From NCBI GenBank assembly GCA_003162255.1, contig PMMJ01000125.1:2773-16595 (forward strand): a DNA stretch of 13,823 bases, read 5' to 3'. The stretch comes from Acidobacteriaceae bacterium (GTDB lineage Bacteria > Acidobacteriota > Terriglobia > Terriglobales > Acidobacteriaceae). The notes below the pieces were generated by a model. That model searched no databases. It was not told the DNA's origin and worked only from the letters and a program-made list of their open reading frames with translations. Position 1 is the stretch's first letter, and each line of letters begins with the position of its first letter. Shown in pieces: positions 13,801 to 13,823 of the stretch. Made by a program: the position numbers and the translations under genes.

Positions 13801-13823
13801 GGTGTATTCGTAGGCGATGCGGT

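Noticed and set aside
1..13823. CRISPR array, tRNA or rRNA genes, riboswitch
   Set aside because: No regularly spaced direct repeats, no cloverleaf-like or rRNA-like conserved segments, and no known riboswitch core were seen by eye.

Overview
The window looks like a chromosomal accessory region from an Acidobacteriota-like bacterium. This is an inference. It rests on the carboxypeptidase-regulatory/TonB-receptor protein type at the left edge, a pilin-like segment of a style common in that phylum, zinc-ribbon membrane proteins, and moderately GC-rich DNA. No rRNA, tRNA or CRISPR array was seen.

Left third (1-5556): a probable glycan-scavenging locus. On the minus strand, in order of transcription, lie an AraC-type regulator (3123-2197), a multi-spanning membrane acyltransferase resembling human HGSNAT / bacterial DUF5009-NagX (2023-902), and the first 261 residues of a TonB-dependent outer-membrane receptor cut by the window edge (784-1). 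Divergently, on the plus strand, is a Tat-exported GH89 alpha-N-acetylglucosaminidase (3325-5556). The two enzymes are the bacterial counterparts of two consecutive lysosomal heparan-sulfate steps: acetylation of terminal glucosamine, then removal of GlcNAc.

Middle scar (about 5551-6950): a decayed IS630 transposase fragment abuts and overlaps the GH89 stop codon. It is fused on its other side to a LysR-type regulator that has lost its DNA-binding domain. A small TTG-start gene for a basic-tailed protein and an uncoded stretch follow.

Right-centre (6952-11143): three adjacent membrane proteins each begin at residue 1 with a four-cysteine zinc ribbon but end in different modules. One is a trypsin/HtrA-like protease with a C-terminal beta-rich domain (minus). 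One has a pilin-like ectodomain without a prepilin-peptidase site (plus). One has a long helical tail (plus). The first two are divergent across a 79-nt shared promoter region, and that region is duplicated in front of the third gene. Converging on the third gene is the remnant of a small multi-TM protein (possibly DUF2569) truncated by an insertion sequence. This cluster is the best candidate here for an undescribed membrane-stress or surface system, but its function is unknown.

Right end (11144-13800): a complete 2657-bp IS66-family element with matched terminal inverted repeats and tnpA, tnpB and tnpC. It lacks a recognisable 8-bp target duplication, so rearrangement after insertion is likely.
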